A DNA stretch of 42,333 bases, taken from positions 14,939 to 57,271 of the forward strand of contig NASX01000030.1 in NCBI GenBank assembly GCA_002085155.1. The letters run 5' to 3'. A model generated the notes under the pieces. It searched no databases. It was not told the origin of the DNA and was given only the letters and a program-made list of their open reading frames with translations. Made by a program: the position numbers and the translations under genes. Positions 1 to 8,139 of the stretch are shown piece by piece (the stretch's first letter is position 1; every line of letters starts with the position of its first letter). This DNA comes from Sorangiineae bacterium NIC37A_2 (GTDB lineage Bacteria > Myxococcota_A > Polyangia > Polyangiales > Polyangiaceae).

Positions 1-2
1 AC

Positions 3-569
3 CCCACCTCGGACTTTCACGAATCGGAACCTGAAGAAGCGAACGCTTTCTTCCGCGTGGGCGACGAGCAGATGAGCGTGGCGCCTCCTCCCGAAGAGAT
101 GGACGGCGCCCTTGACTCCGAGCCGCTCGAGCCTGTGATCGGCGGTCTGTCGCGGCGTCCGGCGTCCCCGAGGAACCGGCGCATCGTCGTCGGAGTGCTG
201 GCCGTTATGGTGAGCATTTTGTTAGTGGGCCTGCTCACCTCCAAGAAGGAACCGGAGCCGGAGCCCGGGTCTACGGAGCGGAGGGCCGAAGTTCCCGCGG
301 CGACCGAACGAGCCCCCGAGGCCGCGCCCGATGAGCCTCTCGCTACCACTTCGGAGTACGAAGTTTCCCCCGCTCGGGGGGCAGCGCCTCGAGGAGCGGC
401 CTCCGAAGGCGGACCGCTTTCGAGCGAGCCCCTTTCGAGTGAACCCTCCTCCCTTCGCTCCGGTCCTCGCGGGGCCGCAGCGCGCAGGACGCGCGCCGTG
501 GAGCAGGCCAAGGCCACCAAGAAGCCCTCCGACAAACCGCCTGCAGCAGGCTTCCCGGTAGCGGAGTAA
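3..569 (+). CDS. One-TM hypothetical protein, 5' end cut by window edge
   Basis: The frame is open from the first bases, so the true start lies outside the window; an internal GTG at 57 is the first visible candidate but is probably not the real one. The visible part begins acidic (repeated Glu/Asp, with FFRVGDEQ), then a Pro/Glu-rich stretch, a basic patch (SRRPASPRNRR) and one membrane segment (IVVGVLAVMVSILLVGLL). The rest is low-complexity Glu/Ala/Pro/Ser and then Lys-rich. This layout (cytoplasmic acidic part, single TM, disordered tail) is common in myxobacterial regulatory or envelope proteins, but I recognise no domain and assign no function. It converges on the hydrolase-like gene on the minus strand. 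Confidence 0.6.
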   Translation, partial: PTSDFHESEPEEANAFFRVGDEQMSVAPPPEEMDGALDSEPLEPVIGGLSRRPASPRNRRIVVGVLAVMVSILLVGLLTSKKEPEPEPGSTERRAEVPAATERAPEAAPDEPLATTSEYEVSPARGAAPRGAASEGGPLSSEPLSSEPSSLRSGPRGAAARRTRAVEQAKATKKPSDKPPAAGFPVAE

Positions 570-595
570 GCTCCTCGGGAGGCGTCGATCGTTGT

Positions 596-614
596 GCGCC
601 CGAAAGCGGGGCGC
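596..614. terminator. Weak hairpin between convergent genes
   Basis: GCGCCC (596-601) pairs perfectly with GGGCGC (609-614) around a 7-nt loop. It sits in the 54-bp gap between two convergent stop codons (569 and 624) and could end transcription from both sides. There is no T-tract, so this rests on position and pairing only. Confidence 0.3.
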
Positions 615-623
615 TTGCCGACG

Positions 624-1484
624 TTAACGGGCTCGCTCACCGCTGAAGAAGCGGCGCAGGAGCTCGGCGCATTGCTCGGGAATTTCCGTGTGGGGCGCGT
701 GTCCGGCGTCGAGGATTTCGAAACCCGTACCCGGGATCTCGCGGGCCAGCATTCTACCGAGTGTGAGCGGGATGAGACGATCTTCTCGCCCCCAGAGCAG
801 CAGTGTCGGACAGCGGAGGCGCCGGCAGTCGGCGATGATGGAACGGGTGTCGACCGAGTTGCGGAGGAGCGCGAGCAGAGCGGCGCGTGAGGCGGGGCTC
901 GACACGCCGAGGAAGTTTGCGGAGATGTCCTCGGGGCTCGCATCTTTATGGATGCGCGCTTTGTACTGGTGGGAGAAGAGCCTCTGGCTCATGAGCTGAC
1001 CGAGCGCGAGCTCTCCGACGACCGGCGCGAGCAGGAGGCGCAATAAGCCTGGGAATGCACCTTCGGGCCCGAGGGGGCTCGCGAGCGCGATGGTGCGGAC
1101 GAGCTCAGGACGCCGGGCCCCGAGGTGAATCGCGGCGGCTCCGCCGAGGCCGTGGCCGAAGATGTGAGCACGAGCGAGCCCGAGGCCCCCCATGAGATCC
1201 GTCAGGGACTCAGCGACGCGCGCGGGTGAATAGTCGTACTTTGTAGGAGGCGGTTTCTCGCTCTCGCCGAGTCCGGGTAGATCGACGGCGATGAAGCGGA
1301 AGTGCTGACCTAAGAGACGCCCGATCGGAGCCAAGGAGGAGCGGGGAGCAAGGACTCCGGGCAAAGCCACGACGGCGGGCCGCGCCTCACCGTCCCTACA
1401 GCTCCACTCTGTCGTGCGAAGACGGATGGATCCAGCGAGGACATCAGAATGGCTCTCGAAGGTCGGCGCCGCAGGGTCGCTCAT
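624..1484 (-). CDS. Alpha/beta-hydrolase fold protein lacking the nucleophile
   Basis: This 286-aa protein has the alpha/beta-hydrolase layout: an oxyanion-region LPG near residue 42, DLPGLGESEKP at 68-78, the nucleophile elbow at 110-114, an acid residue in GREDRLIP (Asp235) and a histidine in DAGHAPH (His262). The elbow reads G-H-G-L-G, so position 112, where active members carry Ser (sometimes Asp or Cys), is Gly. Acid and His are kept. Loss of the nucleophile suggests a non-hydrolytic role or a cofactor-free enzyme of another kind. The ATG at 1484 was chosen because the upstream frame extension (to 1667) runs through the 35-bp repeat tract and has no hydrolase-like sequence. No clear Shine-Dalgarno is seen. 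Confidence 0.8.
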   Translation of the reverse strand: MSDPAAPTFESHSDVLAGSIRLRTTEWSCRDGEARPAVVALPGVLAPRSSLAPIGRLLGQHFRFIAVDLPGLGESEKPPPTKYDYSPARVAESLTDLMGGLGLARAHIFGHGLGGAAAIHLGARRPELVRTIALASPLGPEGAFPGLLRLLLAPVVGELALGQLMSQRLFSHQYKARIHKDASPEDISANFLGVSSPASRAALLALLRNSVDTRSIIADCRRLRCPTLLLWGREDRLIPLTLGRMLAREIPGTGFEILDAGHAPHTEIPEQCAELLRRFFSGERAR

Positions 1485-1610
1485 CGTGCCGGGCCGACCA
1501 TAGCAGTTTTTGCGGGTAGGGCGATGTCGGGCAGCCCCCTGAGGCCAGCAGCCAGGAGCGGGGACCACGAAGGGCGACCCCCGCGCGGCGGGGCCTCGGG
1601 CGAAAACTTC

Positions 1611-1715
1611 ATGGACGGCGGACCGTCTCCATGGACGATAGGATGATGGACGGTCAGCCGTCTCCATGGACGACGCATCAATGGATGGTGGACCGTCTCC
1701 ATGGATGACGCGCTA
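1611..1715. repeat. Three tandem 35-bp repeats with internal dyad
   Basis: Units start at 1611, 1646 and 1681, an exact 35-bp period. Each begins ATGGAYGG and carries CCGTCTCCATGGAYGA in the middle; the last 5-6 bases vary. Inside each unit ATGGACGG can pair with CCGTCTCCAT apart from two extra bases, so each copy can form a hairpin. The tract lies between the hydrolase-like gene and the MerR-like operon. It is not CRISPR-like: there are no unique spacers and only three units. Confidence 0.85.
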
Positions 1716-2045
1716 GTGTGACAAAAAATATCCGACCTGGGATCTCGCGAGCGATCGGGCTGCTTCGTTCAGATCGTGCGCAAATCTTTGCTCGAGAAGT
1801 TCTTGGTTCTCCTCCACTCAGTAGAATATATTCGAAGTCGTTGGGAACGGGCCCGCCCCGAGGTGCTCCGAGCCCAAGATGCAGGTTGGGTTGCATCTTT
1901 GGACTCATCGGCTTTCGGGCGGGTCACTCGTCCCCTCACGCGCGAAAGGTCGAAAGCGGGAACCTGGTCCTCGCCCCTCGTGCGCCTTCGCCTCGACCTT
2001 CGGGGTGCGATTTTCTTTTTCTCTCTATCTCCTCGAGCCGACTCT
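1716..2045. other. Non-coding leader upstream of the MerR-like gene
   Basis: About 330 bp without a convincing gene. The MerR-like frame stays open here back to 1776, but the translation is low quality and unlike the family. A possible promoter is TTCTTG (1800-1805) and TAGAAT (1822-1827) with a 16-bp spacer, inside the most AT-rich part of the stretch. This is weak evidence. Confidence 0.35.
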
Positions 2046-2552
2046 GTGAAAAACGCTACCCCGCCCGCTGCCTCGAACCAGGGACTCTCTTTGGGAGATG
2101 TCCTTGAGACTGTTCGCGAGCGTGGCCTCGAGGTGAGCGAGGCGACTTTTCGCAAGTATGTGCAGCTTGGACTTCTGCCGCGCAGCGTCCGAGTTGGAAC
2201 CAAAGGCAAGCATCGCGGATCGCTTGGGCTCTATCCCCCGAGCACTGTTGAGCGCATCGTGCTCATCAAGCGTCTTTTGGCTGAAAACTTCACGATCGAA
2301 GAGATCAAAAATGAGTTCTTGTTCTTGCGCAATGAACTCGACGAGATCGAGGCCCGGCTCGACAAGATCTTCAGTGAGCTCGGGAACTTCGTTCGCGAGC
2401 GCTATGGAACGAATCACATCCTGGGTTTGGACTTGGGACGCGCCCAAAGTGACGCAGAGTCACTGATCGTGCGCCTTGAGAAGCTCAGGGACGGAATTGT
2501 GGCAGCGAAGAACCGCCGGACGCCGATGCCGGCGCGGGTCGTGGGCTATTGA
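2046..2552 (+). CDS. MerR-like winged-helix transcriptional regulator
   Basis: With the GTG start at 2046 the protein is 168 aa. Residues ~15-95 form a MerR-type DNA-binding region: [10 protein letters not shown] (helix 1), [17 protein letters not shown] (the family's recognition pattern, in which a helix is followed by 'YxxxGLLP'), a basic wing (GTKGKHRGS), then [19 protein letters not shown] and [11 protein letters not shown] coiled-coil-like segment follows ([19 protein letters not shown]), as in MerR dimerisation helices. No effector-binding Cys cluster is visible. The start is uncertain, with no strong SD; the frame is open further upstream but the extra residues look non-coding. It is followed 17 bp later by the sigma region-4-like gene, so the two are probably co-transcribed with the MutS-like gene. 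Confidence 0.75.
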   Translation: MKNATPPAASNQGLSLGDVLETVRERGLEVSEATFRKYVQLGLLPRSVRVGTKGKHRGSLGLYPPSTVERIVLIKRLLAENFTIEEIKNEFLFLRNELDEIEARLDKIFSELGNFVRERYGTNHILGLDLGRAQSDAESLIVRLEKLRDGIVAAKNRRTPMPARVVGY

Positions 2553-2569
2553 GGAAAGGGAACGAAGAA

Positions 2570-3148
2570 GTGGCTGATAATACGGCGAAAGTGGAGAAGG
2601 CAGAGGGCCATGATGCGATCACCCGCGAACAGAAGCGCTCCAGGCGCAAGCGTGTCGTCCGGGCTCGAACCATCAGCGTCAAACGTCTCACACAGAAGGA
2701 GCTCGCTGCCGGTCGTCTCTTGTTCCCAGAGAAGGACTACTGGAAGCCGCGCACCCGCGAAGCGTGCGCCCAGATCGAGCGTCCCTGCCCCTACGTCTCC
2801 TGCAAGCATCATTTGTTCATCGACGTGTCGCCGCGCACCGGAGCCATCAAGCTGAACTTCCCGGATCTCGAGGTTTGGGAGCTGAAGGAGTCTTGTGCTC
2901 TCGACGTGGCGGACCGCGGCGGGACCACCCTCGAGGACGTCGGAGCCATCATGAACCTGACCCGGGAGCGCATCCGTCAGGTCGAGGTGAAGGCGCTCGC
3001 GAAACTCGAAGCCTTGCGCGAAATGGAATCTCTCCGCGAGTACGTGGAAGAAGGGCCCATCGGCAAGCGCCGTCTGCCCAAACTCGAGGGCCGCTCTCAT
3101 CTCTCTCTCGTCCAAGACGGCGATGGCGACGCTGGCGACGAAGAATGA
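2570..3148 (+). CDS. Stand-alone sigma-70 region-4-like DNA-binding protein
   Basis: This 192-aa protein contains one clear element: residues ~119-147 ([20 protein letters not shown] and following) match the sigma-70 region 4.2 helix-turn-helix, including the TRERIRQVE recognition-helix signature. Regions 1-3 of a sigma factor are missing. The N-terminus is Lys/Arg-rich (residues 21-40). The middle has four cysteines (66, 73, 78, 109), two of them in CPYVSCKHH, which could bind a metal or form a redox pair. The start is the GTG at 2570, with GGAAAGGGA about 7 nt upstream; a TTG at 2549 is an alternative. It overlaps the start of the MutS-like gene by 26 bp. It might bind -35 elements or the RNA polymerase flap, but this is inference. 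Confidence 0.75.
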   Translation: MADNTAKVEKAEGHDAITREQKRSRRKRVVRARTISVKRLTQKELAAGRLLFPEKDYWKPRTREACAQIERPCPYVSCKHHLFIDVSPRTGAIKLNFPDLEVWELKESCALDVADRGGTTLEDVGAIMNLTRERIRQVEVKALAKLEALREMESLREYVEEGPIGKRRLPKLEGRSHLSLVQDGDGDAGDEE

Positions 3149-4772
3149 GCGCCCCGGGGCGCGTGCCCCCGAGCTCCTCTTCGCCTCCCTTCGCCCGCTC
3201 GAGCTTTTGACGCGCTCCGCGCGTGAAGTCCTCGCCTTCGCCTTCGCCCGGGGGACGAGTGAAGCCGATCTCCTCGGCAGCTTCGCGCGCCGCAGCCTCG
3301 AGTCGACCATCGACTCGAAGTCGATCGAACAAGATCTGTTCATCGACGAGCTGCTCAAAGATGGATTTCCTATTTTGGTGGGTGAGCGAAGTTACGCTCC
3401 CTTCCGCCCCGCGTTGAAGCGGATCCTCTTGCACCCGCCGAGCAGTCTCGCTGACGTCGAGTTTCGACAAGCCATCGTCTGGGAGCTGTCGAACAACGCG
3501 ACCCTCAAGGAACAGACAGAGACAGCTTACGAGGTGCTCCGAGAGCTCGTCCGAGCGCTGTTTGAAAGTCCGAATTTTTCAAGCAAAGGCGCGACCCTCC
3601 GACGTCGCCTGAACATTCTGACCTCCTTTCTGGCCGCGGTGCGCGCGCTCGCTGCCATCGAGGGCGCAACTTCCGGCCTCTCACGGGTGGGTGAGTTTGC
3701 TCGCAGCGCCCTCGAGTCCAGCGCCTTCGAGCGGGTTCGGGAGCTCCTCGCTTTTGACGAGAGCAAGACCGTGATCGAGGCGCGCCTCAAGGTGGGCGCG
3801 GACGGGACTCTGCGCCATGTCGAGATGGTCCGGTCGGTGGAGCTTGCTCTGCCGGGCACGCCTCGAGGCCCCATTGGTAGGTTTTTTCGCGCGCTCTGGG
3901 GGATGATCCAGGGTCATCGCTTCTCTGAGGAGGAGGTTCTGAGTCAGCTCGTCGAAGGTGCTTTTTCCGCCGTTGAAGCGGATATCGCCACGCTCATCGA
4001 TGTCTACCTGAGTCTCGAGTTCTATCTTGGTTCGCTCGGCTTTCGGGCGCGTGCAGAGCGAGCAGGGCTCCCGACCAGTCTGGCCCGTTTTTCCTCGGAG
4101 CGCTCTTACGAGTCCCTCTGGAATCCGTGGCTCCTCGGGGCAGCTCGAACTGTGACGCCCACCAGCATGAGTTTCAGAGGGACGAGCGGCACAACCATCC
4201 TGACCGGGCCCAACTCGGGAGGAAAGACGCGCCTCCTTCAGTCGATCGCCATCACCCAGCTGCTTGGGCAAAGCGGCTTGTTCGTTCCAGCCGCGCGCGC
4301 GGAGCTGACCTTGGCTCCCCAGATGTATTTCTCGCTGATCGAGAGGCCGAGCGCCGAAGGAGACGAAGGGAGGCTCGGCACGGAGCTCCGCCGCGTTCGC
4401 CAGGTGTTCGAGAGATGTGGTCCGGGGTCGCTGGTCATCATGGACGAGCTCTGTTCTGGAACGAACCCCTCGGAAGGCGAGGAGATCTTCGTGATGGTGC
4501 TCGAGCTGTTCGAAGAACTGCGACCTGTGGTCTTCGTCTCGACGCACTTCCTCGACTTTGCGTCGCGGCTCGAGGCCGCGCGGGGGAGCGCTCTCGACTT
4601 CTATCAAGTGGAGCTCGGGAGCGATGGTTTGCCGACATTTCGCTTCATCCGCGGTGTTGCTACGACGAGTCTCGCGAGTCGGACGGCGGAGCGCCTCGGA
4701 GTGACTCGTGAGGAACTCCGTCGCCTTTCCGCGGAGCGTCGACTGAAGGGCGAGCACCCCGAGCCCGACTGA
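3123..4772 (+). CDS. MutS-family ATPase without mismatch-recognition domain
   Basis: The 549-aa protein ends in a MutS-type ABC ATPase: Walker [10 protein letters not shown] (361-369), Walker B LVIMDE (437-442), the D-loop-like [10 protein letters not shown] just after it, and a switch His in STHFLD (His475). Residues ~1-340 are mostly helical and resemble the core/clamp part of MutS2-like proteins. It lacks the N-terminal mismatch-binding domain with the Phe-x-Glu motif and the C-terminal Smr nuclease of MutS2. The length fits short MutS-like proteins of unknown role. The ATG at 3123 lies inside the preceding gene (26-bp overlap), pointing to translational coupling with the sigma4-like DNA-binding protein. 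A role in recombination or replication-fork structures is possible but unproven. Confidence 0.85.
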   Translation: MATLATKNERPGARAPELLFASLRPLELLTRSAREVLAFAFARGTSEADLLGSFARRSLESTIDSKSIEQDLFIDELLKDGFPILVGERSYAPFRPALKRILLHPPSSLADVEFRQAIVWELSNNATLKEQTETAYEVLRELVRALFESPNFSSKGATLRRRLNILTSFLAAVRALAAIEGATSGLSRVGEFARSALESSAFERVRELLAFDESKTVIEARLKVGADGTLRHVEMVRSVELALPGTPRGPIGRFFRALWGMIQGHRFSEEEVLSQLVEGAFSAVEADIATLIDVYLSLEFYLGSLGFRARAERAGLPTSLARFSSERSYESLWNPWLLGAARTVTPTSMSFRGTSGTTILTGPNSGGKTRLLQSIAITQLLGQSGLFVPAARAELTLAPQMYFSLIERPSAEGDEGRLGTELRRVRQVFERCGPGSLVIMDELCSGTNPSEGEEIFVMVLELFEELRPVVFVSTHFLDFASRLEAARGSALDFYQVELGSDGLPTFRFIRGVATTSLASRTAERLGVTREELRRLSAERRLKGEHPEPD

Positions 4773-4792
4773 GGCCTGCACCGTGAGCGCAC

Positions 4793-4878
4793 CCCCGTGA
4801 GCGCACCCCTGAGCGCACCCCTGGGCGCCCCTTTTGAGCGCCCCCTTTGAGCGCCCCCTTTGAGCGCACCCCTGAGCC
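4793..4878. repeat. Short tandem repeats (TGAGCGCMCCCC-type)
   Basis: About seven imperfect 12-13-bp units follow the MutS-like stop codon. Each is a variant of TGAGCGCACCCC or TGAGCGCCCCCTT. The copies differ mainly in A/C at one place and in the number of C/T at the end, which is typical of slipped-strand expansion. No hairpin or coding potential is evident. Confidence 0.75.
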
Positions 4879-5151
4879 TGGGCGTCGCGGAAGCGCTGTC
4901 CCCCCTCTTTGCTAAATGCATGTTTGAAGAGCCGACGGGCGCTGTCGCTGAACCACCTTCCATGGGTGAGTGGAAAGGGAGCGGTGTGATTTCGTTCGCC
5001 TCAAGGCGAAAGCTGCCTGATCTCGCCGATTTTATGTTGCTTTGGCTCGACCGCTGTCGATCTTGAACTACGATAAAAGGACGAGCTCTTTCGGAGCGCT
5101 CGGGGGTTTCAACACTTGGGGTTACATGGTGAAGGAACGGAGCGCATCGAG
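4879..5151. other. Intergenic region with palindrome and possible promoter
   Basis: No gene is supported here. A 16-bp dyad TTCGCCTcaAGGCGAA lies at 4995-5010 and could be an operator or hairpin. TCGACC (5047-5052) and TACGAT (5069-5074), 16 bp apart, are a weak sigma-70-like promoter for the kinase gene. Confidence 0.35.
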
Positions 5152-6765
5152 GTGAAGGCGGACCAGGCGCCATCGACAACCATCTTCATCATCGATGATG
5201 ACGCGGTGAGTTCGGGGCGTCTCCGGGCACACTTTTCGGCCGCCCTTCCCCATGTGGACCTTGCCGTTTGGCCGTCGCTTGCGGCAGCAGCCGAGGGGCT
5301 TGGTCAAAAACAGCCCGAATGCATCGTCGTTGCGGAGCACCTCTTGGACGGGTCGGGACGCTCGCTTCTCGAGCTCTTGACCGCCGCGAGCGACAAGGCG
5401 CCTCCGCTCATTGTCGCGACGGCAGAGAGCGAGCGTCGCTGGGCCATTCGTTCTCTGAGCTCTATCGCGTGGGAATACGATGCTGTGAGCGGCCGCGCGG
5501 ATTCGACCCCGGCGCGCGACTTGACGCGGATGGTGGGCGAGGTCCTCGAGCGACGAGGTCGACGTCGCGATGAGGTCCGGCGCGCCTATGCTGAGCGTCT
5601 AGGAACCCTACGCCGCATGTTTGGGAGGGCGGCCCACGAGATCAACAACCCCGCCGCGATCATTCGGCTCGCCTTGTCGGCTGTCCGGGAAGCCGTCGAG
5701 CCTCATCGGGCTGACGGCGAGCAGGAGCTCAGCCGCACGCTGTCAGCCGACGAAGTCACGAGGCTGCACGAGCTCGTCCAGTCAGCGGAGGACGCCCTCG
5801 GGCGCATTACGGCGGGCCTTCGGGAGCTCGAGAGCCGAGCGGGGCTCGCCTTGGGACATCAGAGCTCGGTGACCATGAATGAGGTCGCGCGCGCGGTCGA
5901 GGCGCGGGTCCTCGAAGAAGCGCGCACCTCCGAGGTAGAGATCCTGTTCGAATACGGCGCTGAGGAGAGCTTTTTCGGCGATCGCGACCAGCTCGGGAAC
6001 CTGATCCAAGACTTACTCGACAACGCCATCGAGGCGGCCGGAGAAAACGGACGAGTCCGCGTGATCACCGGCGTCGAGGGCGGACAGGCGCTCTTGACCG
6101 TGGAGGATAGCGGGGAAGGGGTCGATTCCGAGCTCGTCGAGGACATCTTCGAGCCTCTTTTCTCCACGCGCTTCGATCGGGGGGCGCTCGGGATGGGTCT
6201 GTCGCGCGTTTGGGGTATCGTCGAGCGGCACGGAGGGACCATCACCGTCGAACGGAGCCCGCTCGGGGGAGCGAAGTTTGTGGTTTTATTGCCCCTCGAC
6301 CAAGGCGCAGAGCCGCTCAGTGTCGTCTCGTCTCAGCTGGTCCCCTCTTCGCGCACCGAGCGTGAGGAGCGCATCCTGATCGTCGACGACGAACCCCAAA
6401 TCCTCGCTTCGTACAGCCGTGTCCTTCGGCAGCGTTACGAGGTGGACGTCGCTCCCTCGAGCCAGGCCGCATTGAAGCTGATCAGAGAGCGCTCTTACGC
6501 GCTGATTTTATGCGACGTGATCATGCCCGGGGAAGACGGCGTTCGCTTCGCCGAGAGGCTTCTCTCCGATCACCCGGAGCAAGCGAACGTCCTCCTCTTC
6601 TGCACAGGGGGAGTGCTCGAAGCGCCCCAAGAACGCTTCCTCACGATGTGGGAAAACGGATTTTTGAAGAAGCCGATGTCCGCGGACGAGCTGTTGAAAT
6701 CGGTTTCCGTGTTCATCGAGTCGAAGTCTGATCTGCCGCTTGAGCTCGAGCTCCCCGCGAGCTGA
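5152..6765 (+). CDS. Hybrid sensor kinase, REC-HisKA-HATPase-REC
   Basis: This soluble hybrid kinase is 537 aa from the GTG at 5152 (a TTG at 5116 would add 12 residues). Order: receiver-like domain (~10-120), dimerisation/phosphoacceptor region with H-box HEINNP (His162), HATPase_c with N-box (Asn291), G1 VEDSGEGVD, F-box FEPLFSTR and G2 GALGMGLSR, then a full receiver (~405-520) with DDE, phosphoacceptor Asp455 (LCDV), Thr485 and Lys506. The first receiver keeps the acidic DDD triad (15-17), but the phosphoacceptor place reads VVAEHLLDGSG with Ala61. It is therefore probably a pseudo-receiver that senses or binds a partner. There is no TM segment, so the input is cytoplasmic. No cognate output gene is adjacent. 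Confidence 0.88.
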   Translation: MKADQAPSTTIFIIDDDAVSSGRLRAHFSAALPHVDLAVWPSLAAAAEGLGQKQPECIVVAEHLLDGSGRSLLELLTAASDKAPPLIVATAESERRWAIRSLSSIAWEYDAVSGRADSTPARDLTRMVGEVLERRGRRRDEVRRAYAERLGTLRRMFGRAAHEINNPAAIIRLALSAVREAVEPHRADGEQELSRTLSADEVTRLHELVQSAEDALGRITAGLRELESRAGLALGHQSSVTMNEVARAVEARVLEEARTSEVEILFEYGAEESFFGDRDQLGNLIQDLLDNAIEAAGENGRVRVITGVEGGQALLTVEDSGEGVDSELVEDIFEPLFSTRFDRGALGMGLSRVWGIVERHGGTITVERSPLGGAKFVVLLPLDQGAEPLSVVSSQLVPSSRTEREERILIVDDEPQILASYSRVLRQRYEVDVAPSSQAALKLIRERSYALILCDVIMPGEDGVRFAERLLSDHPEQANVLLFCTGGVLEAPQERFLTMWENGFLKKPMSADELLKSVSVFIESKSDLPLELELPAS

Positions 6766-6777
6766 GACGGAACTCGT

Positions 6778-8097
6778 CTAACGCCGCCCAGGCCGGGGAA
6801 CCTTTGGACTCTTCGGGGTCGACTCGTCGCCTTCTGGAAGCAGCTCACCGACTTTCTCGCGGTCGGAGGCGGTCATCTTGTCGAGCTGATCCACAGCGCG
6901 CCGAAGTGCATTGGCACCGAAGCGGGCGTGCACCTGGTCCATGACCGCGCCGAGGGAAGGACGGCCAGGCGGCTCCTCAGTCGCCACCGGGAACAAGGAG
7001 AGCTGCGGCTTTTCGGCTTCGGTCTCCGCCCGGCGGAGTGCGCTCAAAGTGACCCCGAGCAGACGCACCGGTGACTCGAGCTCGATGCTTTGGAGGAGGC
7101 TCTCCGCTGCCTTTCGGATGGTCATGGCGTCGTCGGTAGGTCGATCGAGGCGCTTCTGGCGTGTGAGCCCTTCAAAGATCTCGAAAGCGGCGGTTCGTTT
7201 GCCCGAGCGCTTTTTCTCGAACTTGATCTTCAGCGTCACCGTTTGGCCAAGGTATCCGGCCCGTCGCGCGCGGCTGGCCACGGTCTCAGAATGCTCCACG
7301 ATGGCCTCGACGAGCTTCAAGCGCTGCGCGACGGGGCCCGGGAACGTCGACTCTTCGCCGATCGACTTGGGCGCGCGCTCGGTCTCCACCGGCCGCTCAT
7401 CGTGGCCCATGGCGCGGGCCTGGATCGCCTCGGCGTGCCTGCCGAAGACCTTGCGGACTGTTTCGACGGGAGCGTCTCGAAGCGCGCCGAGGGTTTCGAT
7501 GCCGAGGGCAAGCAAGCGCTCCTCCGCCTTGGGTCCAATGCCCCAGAGTTTCCGGATGGGCATTTTCGCGAGCAGTGCGGTCGCCTCTTCCTCTGTGATT
7601 TGGTAAAGGCCGTCCGGTTTGCCTAAGCCGCAGGCGATCTTGGCGAGGAGTTTGTTCGGGCCGAGTCCGACGGAGACGGCGAGGTCTGTTTCCTCTCGCA
7701 CGCGGGCCTTGAGGCGCCTTGCGAGCGCTTCGGGGCCTTCGAAGAGGTGGGCGGAGTGGGTGATGTCGAGGAAGGCCTCGTCGAGGGCCAAAGGTTCGAT
7801 GAGGTCAGTGAACTCCTCGAAGACGCCCCGGATCTGTCGGCTGACGGCCGCGTATTTCGGCATGTTGCCGTGGAGGTAAACGCCCTGGGGGCACAACTTG
7901 CGCGCTTGCCAGGTGGGCATGGCGGAGTGGACCCCGAACTTGCGCGCCTCGTAGGAGGCCGCTGCGACGACGCCTCGGCTGCCGGTGCCTCCGACGATGA
8001 CGGGTTTGCCTCGCAGGGACGGATCGTCGCGCTGCTCGACGGAGGCGAAAAACGCATCCATGTCGGCGTGCAGAATCGAACGCGTCGAGCGAGTCAC
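6778..8097 (-). CDS. dinB: DNA polymerase IV (Y-family translesion polymerase)
   Basis: This error-prone polymerase copies past damaged bases. The Y-family signatures are clear: ILHADMDAFFASVE at the N-terminus (metal-binding Asp), the palm motif LDEAFLD at ~105-111 with the catalytic Asp-Glu pair, VSVGLGPNKLLAKIA, and the helix-hairpin-helix region IRKLWGIGPKAEERLLALGI. The little-finger domain follows and includes the ST[FW]-type sequence EESTFPGP. At 439 aa it is longer than E. coli Pol IV (351 aa). The extra C-terminus contains LSLFP, which resembles the QLxLF beta-clamp-binding motif. The GTG at 8097 gives the usual short N-terminus; a TTG at 8136 is an alternative. It lies 42 bp after the M19 gene, on the same strand. 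Confidence 0.93.
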   Translation of the reverse strand: MTRSTRSILHADMDAFFASVEQRDDPSLRGKPVIVGGTGSRGVVAAASYEARKFGVHSAMPTWQARKLCPQGVYLHGNMPKYAAVSRQIRGVFEEFTDLIEPLALDEAFLDITHSAHLFEGPEALARRLKARVREETDLAVSVGLGPNKLLAKIACGLGKPDGLYQITEEEATALLAKMPIRKLWGIGPKAEERLLALGIETLGALRDAPVETVRKVFGRHAEAIQARAMGHDERPVETERAPKSIGEESTFPGPVAQRLKLVEAIVEHSETVASRARRAGYLGQTVTLKIKFEKKRSGKRTAAFEIFEGLTRQKRLDRPTDDAMTIRKAAESLLQSIELESPVRLLGVTLSALRRAETEAEKPQLSLFPVATEEPPGRPSLGAVMDQVHARFGANALRRAVDQLDKMTASDREKVGELLPEGDESTPKSPKVPRPGRR

Positions 8098-8139
8098 CTC
8101 AGAAGCGAGCGTACCGAGCGCCCACGGGCTCGACAAACG

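Noticed and set aside
1611-1715. CRISPR array from the 35-bp repeats
   Set aside because: Units are directly adjacent with no unique spacers, only three copies, and no cas genes.
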